Below, piece after piece: positions 34,469-46,470 of a DNA stretch of 64,000 nucleotides (its first letter is position 1; each line of letters opens with the position of its first letter). Source of the stretch: Aselliscus stoliczkanus (taxonomy: Eukaryota; Chordata; Mammalia; Chiroptera; Hipposideridae); NCBI GenBank assembly GCA_033961575.1, contig CM066730.1, forward strand, positions 134,292,023-134,356,022, written 5' to 3'. Under the pieces are notes generated by a model, which saw only the letters and a list, made by a program, of their open reading frames with translations, was not told the origin of the DNA and ran no database searches. The translations under genes and the position numbers were made by a program.

Positions 34469-35814
34469 ATCATGACCCTGTCATGTCCCACACTGTCCTC
34501 TTCCTCCCTCCAAATATTCTTTATGGAAACAATGAGAGGAACTCAAGAGTAGACAGGCATAGCCTGCCACCCACATTGCCCACGCTCCCCTACCACCACC
34601 ACCAGCACCAAAAGAAAAACCCAAACCAAACAGGAAACAATTGGGCAAAGGAAGGTGAACTCCTCCAGGGGTCCTCAGACAACCTCTTCTCTCTCCCTCA
34701 GAGGTGGTCTGTGCCCACTCTCCAGAGACAGGTTTTGAACCACCCACCTGGGCACTTGCCGACCTACCCAGGTGGAGACAGAAAGCCTCAGTGTCCTGTG
34801 CTGTCAGTCTGGCCCCCGGAACAAACAGGAAATTAATTTGCGGGGAGGAGGATGGAGTATGAAAGGGTCAGATTCCTTCCATCCTTTTTTATACAGAGAA
34901 GAAAAACATCATATATCCAAGTAACTGTAATAATTCAAATTTGCTCAAACTTCAACTCAGGCTCCCACCCCACCTGCCTGATGGTGATGCAGCAGTGCCT
35001 AGGAGGTAGCCTAGATTCCACATTTCGGCTGGACCTATGCCAATATGGAAGCGAGTGGTTGAGTAGGTGACATTTTTTCCTAACTTTAATTCTCTTGTGA
35101 AGAGAGAAATATGAGCCCTAGGAGGAAGACAGTGTCCTTCTCTACATCTAAGGGGAATGGAGGAGGTGGTAGCCTTCAACATCCTGCAGGACAAGACCCA
35201 GAGATCCACATACACACCCCACCCACCCTTCAAGCTCTCCTCCCTGGGTTCGTGAGTGCCATGAATTGAAGTGTGGAGATTGGATGGTCAGCTAGATTTC
35301 CTCAACAGCTTCATGACTCGTTCTTGTCAAACTCTTGCGTCAGCAGCATCAAAAATTCCTACGTGTCATAGACCTTCCCAGACTCCAGGCAAGTAGTAAA
35401 AACAGCATATGTAAAATCCAGAACACCAAGGCCCAAGAACTAGAAGGAACCTCGGAACCCATCAACTTCTCATTTTCCAAGAGAATGCATCCCACAAAAA
35501 GAGGTGCTTTCTAACACACACAGGAAGACACACCCAGAAAAACCAAGTCTGCTGTGTTACACAGATTCTATAGTCACAGGCATCTCTGTGCATCTATTCC
35601 TGGGAGGAAAATGTTTTTAGGCAGCAAACAAATAGGTTGGAGATGCTAAGGAGAGAGACAAGGAGAGGGAACTGGTACCAGATAACAACATCTCCTAAGA
35701 TGCTGCTCTCCCTTCTCTTTCCCCCACTGCCTTGGACAGCACCTCTCCAGGTCACAGCATCTGCGGGCACATTTGACTCCACCTCTGGAAGGAAGCTTCA
35801 AAATCATAAAAAAA
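34469..35814. other. Unique DNA, nothing recognised
   Basis: Single-copy-looking, GC-richer than average. A 117-codon frame at 34483-34836 has no recognisable domain. Confidence 0.35.
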
Positions 35815-36095
35815 GAGATCAGATTTGAGCTTACCAGAGGTGGGAGGGATTGGGGGAAGGGGAATTGGAAGAAGGTGGTCAAAAGTTACAAATTCCAGTT
35901 ATGAGTACTAGGGGTGTAATGTACAATATGATGGCTATAGCTAACCCTGCTGTATGATACACAGGAACGTTATTAGGAGAGTAAATTCAACGAGTTCTCA
36001 TCACAAGGAGAAAAAAATATTTTTTGTTTGCTTTTTCCTTTTATTGTATTTACATGAGATGATGACTGTTAACTAAACTTATTGCAGTAATTATT

Positions 36096-36132
<37 letters not shown>

Positions 36133-36203
36133 CTGTACACCATTATGCTGTACACCTTAAACTTATATAGTGGTACATGTCAATTATATCTCAACAAAAC
36201 TGA
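35815..36203 (+). repeat. L1MA-like 3' end with AT microsatellite
   Basis: 'aaggtggtcaaaagttacaa', 'gtaatgtacaatatgatggc', 'gttctcatcacaaggag', 'gatgactgttaactaaac' and 'acaccttaaacttatatagt' follow an L1M 3' UTR. An (AT)n run at 36100-36129 has grown inside it and a second (AT)n at 36204-36229 lies at its tail. Confidence 0.85.
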
Positions 36204-36229
36204 ATATATATATATATATATATATATAT

Positions 36230-36430
36230 TAAAGGGGAACAAAGAAACAAAGATCCCTGGAATGTGAGTCAAGAGGCCAAAGGTTTCAGATCCTATCACT
36301 AATCAGCTGTGTGACCTTGAGCAGCTTCCTTGACCTCTCTGTTCTTCATTTTCCTCATTGCCAAAGAGAAGGGGTTGGGCTTGATGACCCCTGAGTGCCA
36401 TTTCATCTGTAGCATCCTACGATTGCAGCA
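36230..36430 (+). repeat. MIR SINE
   Basis: 'aatcagctgtgtgaccttgag', 'cattttcctcattgccaaag' and 'ccctgagtgccatttcatc' fit MIR in plus orientation. Confidence 0.7.
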
Positions 36431-37630
36431 TCAGGGCAGGCCAGTGAGAGAAGAGCCTGGGGACAAGCTGGTCTTCAAGTGTCCCTCATATCACATCCAG
36501 AAGTGTGACTCCACCAGCCTGACTCCACAAACCAGTCACTACGAACAGCAGGCAGGAATTCTAACTGAGAAGGGGTGAGGCAGAAGACTGCACCAAGCCC
36601 AGCAGCACCACGCTCCACGTGGGGAACACCAGAGAGGGAGCAGCCAAGGGGTGCAAAGAGTCCAGCTGCCTTCTGGGGGCTGCTGGCCATTGGTGCGTAA
36701 TGAACAAGGCCAGCCACTCTGTCTGCACCAAAGCCACCGAAATGCCTGTAAACTCAGGAAGGGATTACTCCACTTGAACAAACCCTGTGATGTGCCTTTC
36801 ACTGCTTTCCCCCTGCTATCATTACCCAGTCAGGCATTCCTGGCAACATAAACAGGTGATTAACAGGCAGGTTTGGGAAGAAACTGGGCGCAGGAACTGG
36901 ATGGGGGCACAGTGTGTGCATTTTCAGCTTCATTCCCCCCCCCCCCGCCCGCTCCTCTGAGAGCTGCCACAGGGACCCTTTTCCCCTCTCATTCACAACA
37001 CGGTGATCCCTTTGGATAAAGGCTTCCCCTAGAGGAGGAGGAGTATCATGATGGTGGTGGGAACCTTATTTATTCAGCAACAGCAAGATGAACCTGGCAT
37101 GAGAAGTAAGACTCAGGACTAAAGCTGGCAAAACATCAGACGGGGAGTTGGCAGCCAGAGACAACATGGCTTACGTAGAGTTGCAAATGGCAGGGAACAC
37201 CATTCAGCTATGGACTCCCTCCTGTTGTCTGACCTTTTCTCTGAGGACAGCTCATTTCACCCAGTCATAACACAGGTTTTAACAAAAAGCCCAGAGCTGG
37301 GAAATGGGGCTTTTTATGTCTTGTCCTCCAGACTGTTGGTATTTTTATGGGAAGAGCCCTTCTTTTCTGGGCAAATATTTGATGTGAGTGGTCCAGAAAG
37401 CAAGGGAAGGAGATTTTGTTTTTAAAGAGGATGGGGGTTCTAAGAATGGAACAGGGAAGAGGGCAAGATGAGGGGCAGAAAGGCTCTACTGTCATCATAG
37501 TCAAGACACCTGCTCTAAGAAGTCAACTCAATTGAGACACTCAACTTAGAGGCTGGGCTCAAACTTATAGATGTTCATTTTCCAGCTTCAGCAAAGACAA
37601 TACGATGTTCGGGCAACTTTTCTCTAGGAT
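36431..37630. other. Unique DNA, nothing recognised
   Basis: Moderately GC-rich between 36480 and 37000, with a C run near 36936. Frames on both strands are incompatible with one another and none has coding signs. Confidence 0.35.
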
Positions 37631-37647
37631 AAAAAATCTCAGAGTTG

Positions 37648-37761
37648 GGCCGGCCGAGTGGCACAGTGGTTAAGTACTGGCTTACGAAGCCAGAGGCCCC
37701 TGTTTGGTCCCACGTATGAGGGCCAGTGACATTGCCCTCAAAAAAATAAAAAAATAAATAA
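37648..37761 (+). mobile_element. Young short tRNA-derived SINE, copy 4
   Basis: GGGCCGGCCGAGTGGCACAG start, B-box region degraded (TGTTTGGTCCC), TGCCCTC end and an A-rich tail with T interruptions. A 17-bp target duplication aaaaaatctcagagttg is at 37631-37647 and 37762-37778. More mutated than copies 1 and 6, so probably older. Confidence 0.9.
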
Positions 37762-37818
37762 AAAAAATCTCAGAGTTGGAGTATGAACCCAAACCCGTAT
37801 CCAATATAAAAATCCCTT

Positions 37819-38150
37819 CTACAATGTCTCCAGCAAGGCTTAACCCATTATCTGCAACATCACTTCTGGGAGAGGAAACTTACTATTTGCCCTTTCCACT
37901 TTGGAGAAGATCTTATCATCAGAGGCTTCACCCAGAAACTGAGCTGAAATTTGCTTTCCAGAAATGTCTACCCATTTTTCACCATTCCTTACAACATAAG
38001 CCAAATTGTGTCACCAATAACCTTCAAAATTTTTTGAGGACAGTTCTTGTGTTTTCCCTTTCTAGATTTAGAAACCCCAAAATCATTGCACAAAAGACGC
38101 CCCCCACACCTCCTAGGTGTCCTCCTCTGGACACATGCCAGCTGATTTTT
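37819..38150 (-). repeat. L3/CR1 LINE fragment, left arm of an inverted duplication
   Basis: On the minus strand it reads 'ggcatgtgtccagaggagga', 'gattttggggtttctaaat', 'aaaatgggtagacatttctgg', 'ccaaagtggaaagggcaaat' and 'cttgctggagacattg', which is the order of the L3/CR1 LINE 3' part. It pairs with 38973-39301 on the plus strand. From about 38085 to 37821 the two copies differ at about 18 of 265 aligned positions plus a 3-base gap. The open frame on the plus strand (37776-38171) is a by-product. Confidence 0.8.
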
Positions 38151-38227
38151 CACCAGGAGTTCACTAGGTGAGCAAGGAAAAGGACACAGTAGACAAAGGA
38201 GGCAAAGTTAAAACATGGAGGCAAAGG

Positions 38228-38340
38228 GGCCGGCCGAGTGGCGCAGTGGTTGAGCACTGGTTTGGGAAGCCAGCGGCCCCAGTTCAGGTCCCACATGTGA
38301 GGGCCAGTGACACTGCCCTCAAAAAAAAACAAAAACAAAC
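38228..38340 (+). mobile_element. Young short tRNA-derived SINE, copy 5
   Basis: GGGCCGGCCGAGTGGCGCAG start, altered B-box (AGTTCAGGTCC), TGCCCTC end, A-rich tail with C interruptions. A 17-bp target duplication aaacatggaggcaaagg is at 38211-38227 and 38341-38357. It sits inside the spacer of the L3 inverted repeat. Confidence 0.9.
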
Positions 38341-38357
38341 AAACATGGAGGCAAAGG

Positions 38358-38719
38358 ATAGTAGGGTGTGCTTGGGGAAAGGCAAGCTGTTCTGTGTAAC
38401 AGAAAGAATGAACAGCTTTGCAAAGGTCGGATCACACTGAGTAGTGTGGATGTTAAAGTACAGGAGGACAATGAGACAGCCTCAAAGAATAAAGATTCCT
38501 TGATAAATATTAATCTGGAAAGAAGACTCTTGTATGTCACCCTTTAGAACTCTTTAGGCCTTTAGCCTGTTCTGTTCAACTTTCATATTCCTGACTTGAT
38601 TAGACAAAGATGACATACGTGGTGATAAAATCAGTAAAAGACACAATGTTTGGAAGGTTTGTGAATCCGTGGATGACTTAATCTGAAGCCAGATGCCTCA
38701 AACAGCTTGAATGACTCTA
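38358..38719. other. Spacer of the inverted repeat, unassigned
   Basis: Not recognised; could contain further decayed L3 sequence from about 38590 on. Confidence 0.35.
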
Positions 38720-39301
38720 ACCAGAGGTAACATAATATGGGAAAATGTAAGTTGTACAAGAACAGGATGGAGGAATGCTTGGTCTGGCAATACTCTATGT
38801 AAAAAGAGTCAGATTTGGGTTGCAAACTTCTCTGGTCCACAGCATGATATGGCCACACTGAGAAAATAGTAATGAATGGGCACAGAATGTTCCGAAATAG
38901 GCATATTAGTCTTATTCTCTTCTATCATGTTCACACCACAGAAGAAATGCTCATTTTTGTAAAGAATTTAAAGATAAACATCGGCTGGCATGTGTCCAGA
39001 GAAAAACAACCAGGAGGCGGAGGTCTTTTCTTGGATGATTTTGGGGTTGCTAAACCTGGAAAGAGAAGACATAAGAACCATCCTCAAAAAATTTTGAAGA
39101 TTATTGGTGACACAACAATTTGGTTTATGTTGTAAGGAATGGTGAAAAATGGGTAGACATTTCTGGAAAGCAAATTTCAACTCAGTTTCGGGGTGGAGCC
39201 TCTGATGATAAAATCTTCTCCAAAGTGGAAAGGGCAAATAGTAAGTTTCCTCTCCCAGAAGTGATGATGCAGATAATAGGTTAACCCTTGCTGGAGATAT
39301 T
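38720..39301 (+). repeat. L3/CR1 LINE fragment, right arm and its 5' extension
   Basis: From 38730 'tatgtaaaaagagtcagattt', 'cagcatgatatggccacac', 'catgttcacaccacagaag' and then 'ggcatgtgtccagag' follow the L3/CR1 LINE 3' part in order. This copy therefore includes about 250 bp upstream of the duplicated part. The portion 38973-39301 is the mirror of 37819-38150. Frames in it are by-products. Confidence 0.75.
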
Positions 39302-39725
39302 TTTCAAGTCTCAGCTCCAAATTTCACCTGCCCATGAAGCCATTTTCTGCTCTGTAGGCAGAATTAGGTGTTCCCAGAGCAACCTCAATTACGTACCCAA
39401 CATGCTGAGTTGCAACTGCCCACCTGTCTCCCAAAAGACCAGGGACCACAAACAGATAGTACACCTGCTATGATACCCTCTCCTACCCTCATGGAAGACT
39501 GTGCAAATCAATCACTAAGTCCAGAGGAAGCCTCAGAATTCTTCCGAACACGGCCTTCTGGGTACCAATTAATTGATTAGATTTGACACTAAAGTGAAAA
39601 CCCTTTAAGGGCAGAAACCATGCCACATTTACCTTTGTATTGCTAGGTTTATAGCAAAGTACCTGGCATAAAACAGATGCAGTAAGGTCTGTTGGATGAG
39701 TGACTTGTTTACTAGAGATTTAGCA
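39302..39725 (+). repeat. L2 LINE fragments
   Basis: 'ctcagctccaaatttcacctg' and 'ccatgaagccattttctgc' open an L2 3' piece, and 'ctttaagggcagaaaccatg', 'tgcagtaaggtctgttggatg' close one. Whether this is one or two insertions is unclear. Confidence 0.6.
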
Positions 39726-40578
39726 TTTAGAAAATGCATTTTCCCATGTATGTATAAGATCCCCATAAACAAAATAATTCTGGTAGGGGCAAGAGCTGGT
39801 CATCTGCTTTAATTGTGATTAACATTAGAGGATAATAACTGATCACTTAAAAACTTTCTCTACCTTATTCTGTGCAGAGGTCCCTGAGAAGACTGGCCTG
39901 ATCATGCTTGCTATTCACAACCCTTATTTGATACACATACTAGGCCTGGAACCAATTTGATTGCCTTCCCAGCTTTATGTAGCCTACATATCCATTAGCT
40001 GATAGTAATTTTAGGAGGTCTGAATGCCAGGGTTGAAAATGGGTCTGCCAAAGTTTTATCTAGAAGAAATCTGTATTATGAAGATTGCTTCCCCATGGAA
40101 CACTCTTCAGAGACATCCACTTCAACGAAAAGAAAAATTCCTAAAGAGACTCATTTATTATCACACTCCAGTGTTGTTAAAGATAGCCCCTGGGACAAGT
40201 CTTGGGGCAGCTATACTTATGTAAAGGTCAAATTAAGGCTGGCATTATCATCGACTATTATTAATCATTTAGTAATTAGCCCTTCTATGTGCATCTCCAC
40301 CTACGGAATAGATACTTCAGATCTTAAAGTTAATCTGATCTCCAATATTGCTCCTGCAGAGTCACAATGTGCACAGAACAAAACTTGTAAACGAGGAAGA
40401 TAGGAAAGTTAAGATAAATCAAAGTTCCCTTGCTTTTCATGAATAACTTTCAGAGACCTCTTTAGAATTCCTAGTGCTATATTCAAACCACATTTTGGGA
40501 TTTTGTGAAGACGCTTTGTTAACTGGAAGTGGTTAGTAGTACTTGGCTAAAGGTGAGTGATTGATAAATGTTTTTTGG
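39726..40578. other. Unique AT-rich DNA
   Basis: Contains a 102-codon frame (40095-40403) without recognised domains. No repeat identified. Confidence 0.35.
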
Positions 40579-40661
40579 ATGGAAGGGATGGGGAGAGGGG
40601 ATAGGAGGGAGGGAGGGAGGGAGAAAGAGAGGGAGGAAGGAAGGAAAGAAGGAAGGAAAGG
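40579..40661 (+). repeat. Purine-rich (GGGA/GGAA)n tract
   Basis: About 80 bp of nearly pure A and G built from GGGA and GGAA units. Confidence 0.95.
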
Positions 40662-40867
40662 TAGTATGCAACTTTGTTTATGGAGTAGCTAGAAAACCAG
40701 ACATCCTATCTCTTGATTCAACTTCCTAGAAACCAAACAGAACCTAGCATAATCAACAAGAGAACCAACATGTCAAACAAAGCTCAAATTAAATCATAAG
40801 TAAATTTACTGGGCTCAAATTCTTTACAGAGAAGGTATCTCCTAAAGACATAATTTAAGAAATTACT

Positions 40868-41277
40868 GGGCCTGCTGAGTGGCTCAGTTGGTTAAGAGCA
40901 CGAGCTCTGAGCAATAGGGTCGCCAGTTTGATTCCCACATTGGCCAGTGAGTGTGCCCAAGCTGAGCTGCCGCTGAGCTGCCAACAGGTGGCAGGTGAGA
41001 GCCAACAGCTGGTGAGACCATGTGCTCCTAACAGCAAGGTTGTCGGTTCGACTCCCACATGAAATGATGGGCTACGCCCACCTGCAACTAAGACTGAACA
41101 CAACACCTTGAGCTGAGTAGCCAAGCTGGCCACAGGCGGCGGGATGGCGACTAGACTTGGAGTTGAGCTAGCTGAGCCCTCCACAACTAAGACTGAAGGA
41201 GAACAACTTGGCTGTTCCCCTTCCCCAATTCCCCAATAACATCTTAAAAAATAAAAATAAAGTAAAATAAAGAAAAG
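40868..41277 (+). mobile_element. Long bat-type SINE with two tRNA-like parts
   Basis: A tRNA-like head (gagtggctcagttggttaag, then ccagtttgattcccacattg) is followed by 'gctgccaacaggtggcagg'. A second tRNA-like part (gaccatgtgctcctaacagc, then tcggttcgactcccacatg) comes next. It ends with 'gttccccttccccaattccc' and an A-rich tail. Clearly dimeric, about 400 bp. The target duplication is not clear, so this is an older copy. Confidence 0.85.
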
Positions 41278-41589
41278 GTTATCCAGGAAGACTTGGATTT
41301 AGCCATCATGTCTGATTATGATCACTGATTCGGACGTACTTGCATATAGCGTGACTTCCACAGCAATACAGAGGACCACACAGTACAATCCTCTCTGCTC
41401 AGTGTGGAGCCCAGGGTTTTCCCACCTGGGAAACTATTACCCCATTAGCATCTAAAAATATTATCACTCGTCTCAAGCTAGGAATGGACCCAAGAGAAAT
41501 ATAATTTGGCTATTAGAACTCACTAGATTTTGTTCCGAGTAAAGGGCTGTAATATTTTCATGCTGACTAATTTCTTGGCATCATTTAAT
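41278..41589. other. Unique DNA
   Basis: Nothing recognised. Confidence 0.35.
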
Positions 41590-41825
41590 CAGCAATGCTA
41601 ACAATAATAGCCAAAATGTATGAAGCTCTTTCTTTGGACTAGGTACTGTTCTCAGTGTTACACAAGCATCATCACGTTTAACCCTTAGAAGGACTTTTGT
41701 AGTCATTACTGTTATTACCCACATTTCACTGATGCAAGAATAGGCATCAAGGGGTTAGGCAATTCCTTGGGTCATCCAAGAGACATGACAGATTCTGAAT
41801 TCACACCAAGCATCATGTCTTCCTA
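41590..41825 (-). repeat. MIR SINE, antisense
   Basis: 'cacgtttaacccttagaagg', 'ttattacccacatttcactg' and 'gacagattctgaattcacac' are antisense MIR. Confidence 0.75.
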
Positions 41826-42844
41826 ATGATCAGAGCCCTCTATAAAAGGAGTATGGTCCACACCAGCTTCATAAAGGAAATCCTCACTCCCCTAACCCCA
41901 AGTGTTAGACATCCCCACCCCACCCTACTGCAATTAAAAAAAAAATTCTACTTCAACTTTCTTCTCAACAAAGTAAATAACACAACCTTGACCTCATCTG
42001 CTGATTTCATATTCTTTCTCCCCGTGACTCCTAAGATTACATTTCCCCAAGTCTGTTCTGAGGGTGTTTCTGTGGAGAATTAACTTTAAAAAATGGTGAC
42101 TCAACTAAACAACACTTCTTTGCTGTAAGACTTCTCAAGGTCATTATTTGTTAATGTGCATCACACATCCTCAGGCCAGGCTATCATATGTAGTGTTCTG
42201 TAAATGTATCTGACTAGAGAACCTTTTTTCCCCCCACAGAATACCTGGACATCCTACAGAATACACATAAGAAATGCTGCCAGAGAGGAGGTCCCCATGT
42301 CTGTGGCCTTAACCCTCATCTCAGACCACAGATCACCTCCCTAGATGCCTGAAGTTCTCTCTAAATTATACACAGGCTTAAATTTCTATCTCAGAGCCTC
42401 ACTCCCTCTCACAAACCTTGTCCCTTTGGTAAAATCACAATAAAACGCATGACCCATGATGGGAGGAAGAGTTAGTTTTTTTCTTTTTCTTTTTTTCCTT
42501 TATGTATTCATGTTATAATTTTCTGGGCGGTTTTAATTCCAAGAAATAACTATCACTCCAGATGAGATTCCTTTCACCAGATAACCAGAATTAAGTAATC
42601 TGTTTGGGTTTCCTTTCTTGCCTTCCTTATTGTCAAGAGGAAACTGAATGAATGAATTTTATTTATATATATATACATAAAATAAATAATGCAAACAAGC
42701 TTATGTTCTTGCCCAGCTATAAGGCCTGACTCATTCTAAATTCCTGTGGCTGCTATTTCTCCCTCTGATGGTTTATTTCCTTTTAAATTAAATTGTCCTT
42801 TCAATAGAGGTTTTAATATTTTAGATTGTCAGCCCTTTTAGAGA
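41826..42844. other. Unique DNA, nothing recognised
   Basis: AT-rich, with a short (AT)n at about 42665-42675. No exon or named repeat. Confidence 0.35.
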
Positions 42845-43300
42845 AGGAATGAATGAAATCAGAAATGAAGTTATTCAACACATGAATGTTGAGGACCTGG
42901 AATGTTCCAGGTTTCCTATACAATGGTGACTAGGCAGACTCATGGAATTTTCGCAGTCTTGTCGGGGAGACTGATGAGAAATAAACCCATGACTATGCAA
43001 TAGTAACAACTGGTGGGGAATGCTTAACAAGACAGAGTGTGTGGCTAAATGAAAACGGTGACAAGCGGTGGGGAGGGCTCTACCTTTAGATGAGGTGTTC
43101 CGGCAGGATGGAAAGATGAAGGATGAAAAAGGCTAGTGCTGACAAGCAAAGCCGGCAGAGGCCAGACCCACAAGGTCCCCACTAAGTCAAGCCACAGCAA
43201 GGATTTCAGTCCTTAGCCTATAAGCAAATGGCAGCCATTAAAGAGTTTTAAACAATGAAGGCTCATGATCAGATTTCTGTTTTTTGGGGAAAAAAAAAAT
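42845..43300 (-). repeat. L2 LINE, longer antisense piece
   Basis: 'ttgaggacctggaatgttcc', 'ggagactgatgagaaataaac', 'ggaatgcttaacaagacag', 'gaggccagacccacaagg' and 'agccattaaagagttttaaac' are an L2 3' region in minus orientation, over more than 400 bp. Confidence 0.8.
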
Positions 43301-44399
43301 CATTCCAGCTACACTGTGGAGAACAGATTAGAAGGGGACAGAGAAAATGTACAGAGATAGTGATGAGGCTGCTACAAGCTGCATGGCTGGAAACTGTTAG
43401 ATAAATAACAATTAGGTTGACTTCTAATCAGTTCCTCTTTGCCAAAGTATGGTAATGGTGATTTCAAAGCACAAGGGAAAAGCAGGCACATAAGCAGCTT
43501 TAGAATCTGAAGGTGTGTTTGGAAATCAAGCACCTGCAAGCATGCCACGTGAGTCCTATAAACATAAAGTCCTATAAAGGTCCCTTCCTCTCCCTGATGT
43601 CCCACAGGTAGACTCTGCTCCATCTTCCATATCAGCAGGGAAGGGCAAAGAGGACATTCTGGAGTCCCTGAGCCCACACCATCGGCCTCTCCTCTGTGGC
43701 TGTGTACCAAAGCAGAGTAAGGCAGCAGAGGCAAAGGGGGAACAGGTGGCATGGAATTTAGGGTGAGGTCCTGAGAGGCAAGCACTAGGCAAGCACTCTG
43801 CAGCTCAGGAGGCATGTTTCTGTGGTGAAAATCCAGACTCAAGGGTAAGAAAGGCTTTACATTCACCCAAAGGCAGCCTGTAAAACCACACCTGCGGACA
43901 GCCCTCCTGCACCTCAACAAGGACAGTCTTTGGCGGACATGTTCTTACAAAATTCATCAGCAAGTTTACAGCCTTTGACAGCACATATCAAAGGATCCCA
44001 GTCTCCTTCCTTTAATGTTTCCCTTCCCCTACCTCTGCCAAAATTTCTAATCAATTGTTTCTCCTGAATATAGGAGCTGATAAATTTTCCTCTTTGGATT
44101 GAACATTTAAATCTTCCCTAAAAATAAACAGCCACTAAGTTTTCTCTAGAAATAGTAAAGAAAACTATAACAGTCTCCTCTGGCTCGCAGTAAGAAAAAT
44201 GCTATTACTGAGTCTCCAGCCACGCTATATCAGGAATTCTGTAGCCCTCCACACACTCCCACCTCCCATTTCCACAGACAACTTGTCACCCTAACTCCCT
44301 CCGATGCCAGATCTCAGCATATCTTCACAAACAGAGGAAGAATAAAAATTGCAAGTTACCACGTCCTTTACTCTTTTCACATGCCAGATTGTACGCTCT
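43301..44399. other. Unique DNA with a long chance frame
   Basis: A 182-codon open frame lies on the minus strand at 43372-43920. Its product has no recognised domain. No splice or promoter signal supports it, so it is not called. Confidence 0.35.
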
Positions 44400-44580
44400 T
44401 GCTCATATATATTGTCGCTAAATCACAGCAATAACATCAGGTAGCATGTATTATTATCCCCATCCTACTGATGAGGAAACTGAGACTTAGGTTAAGTACT
44501 TTGCCCTCCTCACACACTGAGGGGCAGAGCCAGAATTTAAATCCATGTAGATCTTGTTCCAGAGGCCAAGCTTTTAACTA
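44400..44580 (-). repeat. MIR SINE, antisense
   Basis: 'attattatccccatcctactg', 'atgaggaaactgagacttag' and 'gccagaatttaaatccatg' are antisense MIR. A 21-base T run follows near 44628. Confidence 0.85.
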
Positions 44581-46355
44581 GCTGGGCTTTCCACCCAGAG
44601 GAATTTAGCTCTCTTCCCAGGGGAATTTTTTTTTTTTTTTTTTTTTTTGGAACTTTGGGCAGACCTATTTACTTTTTAGGTCTTGGTGGCTGACTAAGAA
44701 CAGAAATAGAAGTCATTGCTCTTCCCCTTCCATCACACACCCGAAAGGAAATTATCCTGCTTCACTTAGAAATCAAAAGCCGGACGTCTAAACTAGAGAA
44801 GTCAGCACTAATCCTTACACGCACTCATTCTCTAACATTTTTTCAGAAGGGGAAAAAAAAATGCTATTTTCATTGCTGAAAAGAATCACTGCTTTCTTCG
44901 CCAAAGTTGGCTATTTACTTTTTTTCTGGCAAATCTCATTGACAGGCAAGAGTGAAATACACAAGATTCTCACTGGATGAGCTATGCCGTCCTCCACTTG
45001 GTGTATTTTGGTTTCAAGGGCAAGGCTGGGCAGCATGACTTCATGTTCTGTAAAGCCAACCTAAAACAAAGCCTTGAGAGTGCAAGAAGGGGGAAGAAAG
45101 AAAAAGAGAGAGAAAGAAAAGAAACAAAAGAAAGAGCCGACATAAACACATGTCGTTTCCCCCTCAACCACCACCCTTCTCTCAAATTGGAAACCGTTTC
45201 CAATTTGTTTCATCATTGCATTGAGTCATCTGGGCTAATACTCAGGCCATTTCTCAAATTCACCAAGCCCCTGACACACAGGAAAATGAGGCATTTAAGA
45301 AAATTTTCCTCCTCCCCACATAATCTCTTTCTCTTTGGGCAGTTGGATGGAGGTGGCTTGAGAGAGGAGGGAAGGAAATTTTGGAAATCACAGTTGATGA
45401 ACTGCAAACGTGTGCAAGCGATGCACAGGGTAGGAGGGAGTGAAAAATGAAATTCCTCTGTGAAAATAATGCACATGTCCCAGGGAAATGAGCCACACAT
45501 TTTTTATAAATCAAGAGACCAGTGCTTTCTTTATGTGTGCGCCAAACAGCATTCCTGGGTAACAGTCCCATATCTCATGAGGTGTGAGCCACTTCACTCC
45601 ATCTTATTAGAAACATTCAAAACAAGGCAAGTATTTTGAAACCCATAAAATTTATGGAATTCTAAGCACACCAAAGACAGAATGGACGAGGAACTCTTTT
45701 GTTTAACTGGTTTTAATTTATATTCACTTTAGCAGTTTAACCCACCTTTAAAATCCAACCAAGATTTGGAAACATTAATAACTATAAACCATTTAAAAAA
45801 AAAAAAAACGGCCTCCCATTTTCTCAACAACTTTAAAACTCACTTGCTTAAAGATTCTATAACACAAGAAAAATGAATCCCAGAGTCCCTAGAAAACTGG
45901 CTATAACCTTTGTCACTCACCTGATTACTTACCCACCTCACGGACCATTTGAAAGGGAAGAGGGGCCTCCAGCTTGTGGGCAGTGCAGTCACCAGCCTAA
46001 ATATTCCCTAGGAATTCTAGACAGCAATTAATGAGGAGAGAAGTGATCAAGCAAGCCTATTTATCCTGAAGCCCAAGCAAATTAGAGCATGGTGGCAAAC
46101 TCAATACTTTCTTCAGAACAACCAGGCCAAATACCACAATAAACTTATGAGCACACTGTTTTAAGGAGCTTAGAAGAATTTCATTTTTCCACTTACCTAC
46201 GGTAAGACCCAAAAGGAAAACTCAATTTAAATGTTTACTCTTTTAATTTAGCAGCACTTATACATGGCATACCAGGTAGAGTTTAAAAAAATAACAAAAA
46301 AAGGCAAAACAACATGGCCACTGCCCTCCAGGATCTTAATTAGGGCTCAAAAATT
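44581..46355. other. Unique DNA, nothing recognised
   Basis: About 1.8 kb without a clear repeat. A 157-codon frame on the plus strand (44977-45450) passes through a purine-rich stretch (45085-45135) encoding Lys/Glu/Arg repeats, so it is probably chance. The stretch 44880-45660 is single-copy-looking and is a candidate for conserved non-coding DNA, by inference only. Confidence 0.35.
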
Positions 46356-46470
46356 CAAATGATAATATTGGCAAACATTTCCAGAGCAGTTATAACGTGC
46401 CAAGCACTATGCATATCATCTCATTTAATCTTCCCAACAATCCTATAGAGAAGGTACTATTTTTATTCTT

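Noticed and set aside
37776..39237. Two similar predicted peptides on opposite strands
   Set aside because: Their similarity comes from the inverted L3 copies. The L3 frame in this part is not coding in either direction.
43372..43920. 182-codon open frame on the minus strand
   Set aside because: No recognised domain, no codon-like bias that I can judge, and no splice or promoter signals. Chance frames of this size occur in 64 kb.
44977..45450. 157-codon open frame on the plus strand
   Set aside because: It crosses a purine-rich low-complexity stretch that avoids stops. The product has no known domain.
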